Shown: piece after piece, positions 62,442-64,000 of the stretch
How positions within the stretch are numbered: position 1 is the first letter of the stretch
Layout of the letters: every line of letters begins with the position of its first letter
From: Oscillospiraceae bacterium
Lineage (GTDB): Bacteria > Bacillota > Clostridia > Oscillospirales > Oscillospiraceae
Assembly (NCBI GenBank): GCA_018385135.1
Contig: JAHAWY010000011.1
Location: 1 to 64,000, forward strand
Direction of reading: 5' to 3'
DNA: 64,000 nucleotides
Program-made: the position numbers and the translations under genes
The notes under the pieces: model-generated
Told to the model about the DNA's origin: nothing
Databases searched by the model: none
Seen by the model: the letters and a program-made list of their open reading frames with translations, nothing else

Positions 62442-64000
62442 TCAGCTTAGGTCGAACAGGTTTAGCTTTCGCAGCGTGACAGAGTCCTCCCCCACTTTTT
62501 CATAGCCATTGGCGCTTGCTTTTATCTCCGCCGTCAGCTTAAGACCGTCGTTTCCTATTTCAAGCCCCTTTGCCGACAGCGCTTTAATTATATCATTGAG
62601 CTTAACGTAATAGATTTCGCCGTTTTTATAGGTGCTGACAAGCTCGTCCGTCTCCACGCTGTAAGTTGGAAGCTCACCAAGCGGTTTTTCCCCGGCGGTA
62701 AAGCTCAGTGTTAGGCTGCTGATTACGGAGCCTGCCTGCGATACCTTGAAATAAAGGCGGCGGGCGGGGTCGTCAGTATCCGTTTCGGGCAGCAAAAGCT
62801 CGCCGTTGTCGCTGGGGATAAGCAGACTTTCCAGTTCCTTCAGACCGCTGGAGTCGGTAAAGCTAAGCTGCGGAGCAAAGCTTCTGTAGGACGCGATGAT
62901 GGCGTTGATCAGCAGCTTTGTCTCGGTTTCGCTTATTTCCGGCGCGCTGTGACCAAAGCCTGTGTAGAGCACGTTGCCGCGGCTGAAAAGATAATAGCTG
63001 TTTACAACGTCGTTCGGCATATAGTCAAACTCACCGCCGGCAAGGCAGTACCAAACAACTATGTCATCGGAATTGAGGTTTAGCTGGTCATACTGCGTAT
63101 GCGTGTCGCTGATGCTGATTTTGCCGCCTGTATCTGCGCTGCCGCCGAATTGCGCGCTGTTGATATCAAAGGGATAGCTGGTTATTTGCCCTTTGTTTAC
63201 CTGCGTAATGCAATTCGCCACCGGCTGACCATCTGAATCATTGCTATAGCTATGCTTTGTAGGATAAGCTCCGCTTTGATAATATCTTGTTAGGATACCA
63301 TTTGTCAAACCCTGCGTTTCGGGAACCGTTTCACGCCTGCCTGAATTCGGCTTATAGGCAATGCTGTATCCCGCATTAAGCAAAGCGGTTTTCTGCTCTT
63401 CGCTAAGGCTCAGATAATCCTTTGAGGGTACAAGTCCACCCGCGCCGTCAAGCGGAGAATACTTCGTTATGCCTATTGACCTTTCGCCGCCGGAATAGGT
63501 CGCGGCGCTTGTAACGCCGTAACGGTCAAGTCCCACCGCGTCGCGGACGGTCATGTTGTAGTTGTAGCCAAAGGCGGTAAAGTGTTGGCGGTCAAAGAGC
63601 CAATCCAAAAACTCTTTAAAGAAATCATTGTTATCGACATATACATAATTGTTTCTGTCCGTTTTGTAGTCCATTGCCGGTAGGTTGAAAAACGAGGTGT
63701 TGTCATGCGAAAACAAAACGGGTCTTTCGTTATCGATATATTGTTTAATAGCCTTGGCAGCGCCGGCGCTTATCTCCTGATAGCAGTCGTCAAAGCCGGT
63801 CACAAGCATATCGAAGCTGTCGAGAATTTCATAAAGCCCGCCGCAGGAAAACTCCGCATTGGCAGTCTTAACGGCGCGCAGATGCTTTACCAGCGCCGTG
63901 TTGTCATCCGCGTCCACGGGCAAGGCGGGGTTATCAACGTATTTTTTATAGCTTGTTGCAAGGGAATCGAGCGCGCTTGCCTTGACGGTTATGATATTGA
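62442..64000 (-). CDS. DUF5057-like protein, 5' end outside the window
   Basis: An open frame with no stop to the window edge; the first in-window start (TTG at 63921-63923) is probably internal, so the gene is incomplete at its N-terminus. At least 518 residues are seen. The visible part has a DUF5057-like glutamine-amidotransferase-type core (LYEILDSFDMLVTGFDDCYQEIS, then FSHDNTSFF, and CLAGGEFDYMPNDVVNSYYLFSRG). A C-terminal Ig-like beta region follows. Such proteins are large and exported; function unknown. It precedes the decarboxylase in an apparent operon. Confidence 0.72.
   Translation of the reverse strand, partial: NIITVKASALDSLATSYKKYVDNPALPVDADDNTALVKHLRAVKTANAEFSCGGLYEILDSFDMLVTGFDDCYQEISAGAAKAIKQYIDNERPVLFSHDNTSFFNLPAMDYKTDRNNYVYVDNNDFFKEFLDWLFDRQHFTAFGYNYNMTVRDAVGLDRYGVTSAATYSGGERSIGITKYSPLDGAGGLVPSKDYLSLSEEQKTALLNAGYSIAYKPNSGRRETVPETQGLTNGILTRYYQSGAYPTKHSYSNDSDGQPVANCITQVNKGQITSYPFDINSAQFGGSADTGGKISISDTHTQYDQLNLNSDDIVVWYCLAGGEFDYMPNDVVNSYYLFSRGNVLYTGFGHSAPEISETETKLLINAIIASYRSFAPQLSFTDSSGLKELESLLIPSDNGELLLPETDTDDPARRLYFKVSQAGSVISSLTLSFTAGEKPLGELPTYSVETDELVSTYKNGEIYYVKLNDIIKALSAKGLEIGNDGLKLTAEIKASANGYEKVGEDSVTLRKLNLFDLS

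Noticed and set aside
1..64000. CRISPR arrays, insertion sequences, prophage, rRNA genes or an origin of replication
   Set aside because: I saw no direct-repeat/spacer array, transposase, integrase, phage structural gene, rRNA sequence or DnaA-box cluster.

Overview
The window looks like the chromosome of an anaerobic member of the Bacillota, class Clostridia, possibly a gut Oscillospiraceae-like lineage. This is inferred from gene content and order. The markers are a SCIFF ranthipeptide precursor with its radical-SAM maturase, the recJ-rel-dtd-MBL and rpsO-pnp-M16 gene orders, a 2-hydroxyacyl-CoA dehydratase subunit, a rubredoxin, a LUD-domain protein, OmpR-type signalling and several MATE exporters. 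G+C is a little above half by eye, and Shine-Dalgarno sites are strong. I see no rRNA, IS element, prophage or CRISPR array. The genus cannot be fixed from the sequence alone.

Layout. 0.1-5.2 kb: asparaginase (-), then a TAXI-type TRAP uptake operon (lipoprotein, DUF1850, fused permease). 5.2-9.4 kb: an agmatine module on the minus strand (deiminase, NhaC antiporter, APC permease). 9.8-13 kb: a DUF2974 hydrolase-like protein, tRNA-Leu and a MATE exporter. 13-21 kb: recJ-rel-dtd-MBL hydrolase followed by an MBOAT/SGNH pair, then dUTPase and an HD-GYP protein on the other strand. 23-29.6 kb: a second HD-GYP gene, GtrA/AI-2E/PAP2 membrane genes, then a MarR regulator divergent from an unusual MATE-acyltransferase-like fusion. 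29.7-35.7 kb: a 1179-residue EAL protein with two degenerate GGDEF domains behind an attenuator-like leader, tRNA-Val, a split chromate transporter pair and a zinc-ribbon/Big-domain protein. 35.9-42.4 kb: typA, rpsO, pnp, an M16 peptidase and a CopZ-like protein. 42.4-49.9 kb: a phosphatidylserine-decarboxylase-like lipoprotein, a third MATE, a Tyr/Gly heptad-repeat membrane protein and a two-component system. 50-59 kb: single genes (HgdB-like, YccF, aldose epimerase, formate/nitrite channel, DUF89, degenerate polysaccharide deacetylase, alpha/beta hydrolase, zinc peptidase, rubredoxin, LUD protein). 59-64 kb: the SCIFF peptide and maturase, an Orn/Lys/Arg decarboxylase and a DUF5057 protein cut by the window edge.

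Themes. Three separate genes encode c-di-GMP-degrading-type proteins (two HD-GYP, one EAL). Each has a predicted leader of roughly 145-185 nt, and no intact GGDEF cyclase is present. The SCIFF peptide has its own near-consensus promoter and is separated from its maturase by a terminator, an arrangement that would favour peptide over enzyme. The most unusual protein architecture is the MATE transporter carrying a C-terminal lysophospholipid-acyltransferase-like domain with an altered catalytic motif, under apparent MarR control. Several enzymes are atypical: a NodB-fold protein without its metal ligands, and an exported lipoprotein with a complete decarboxylase triad.
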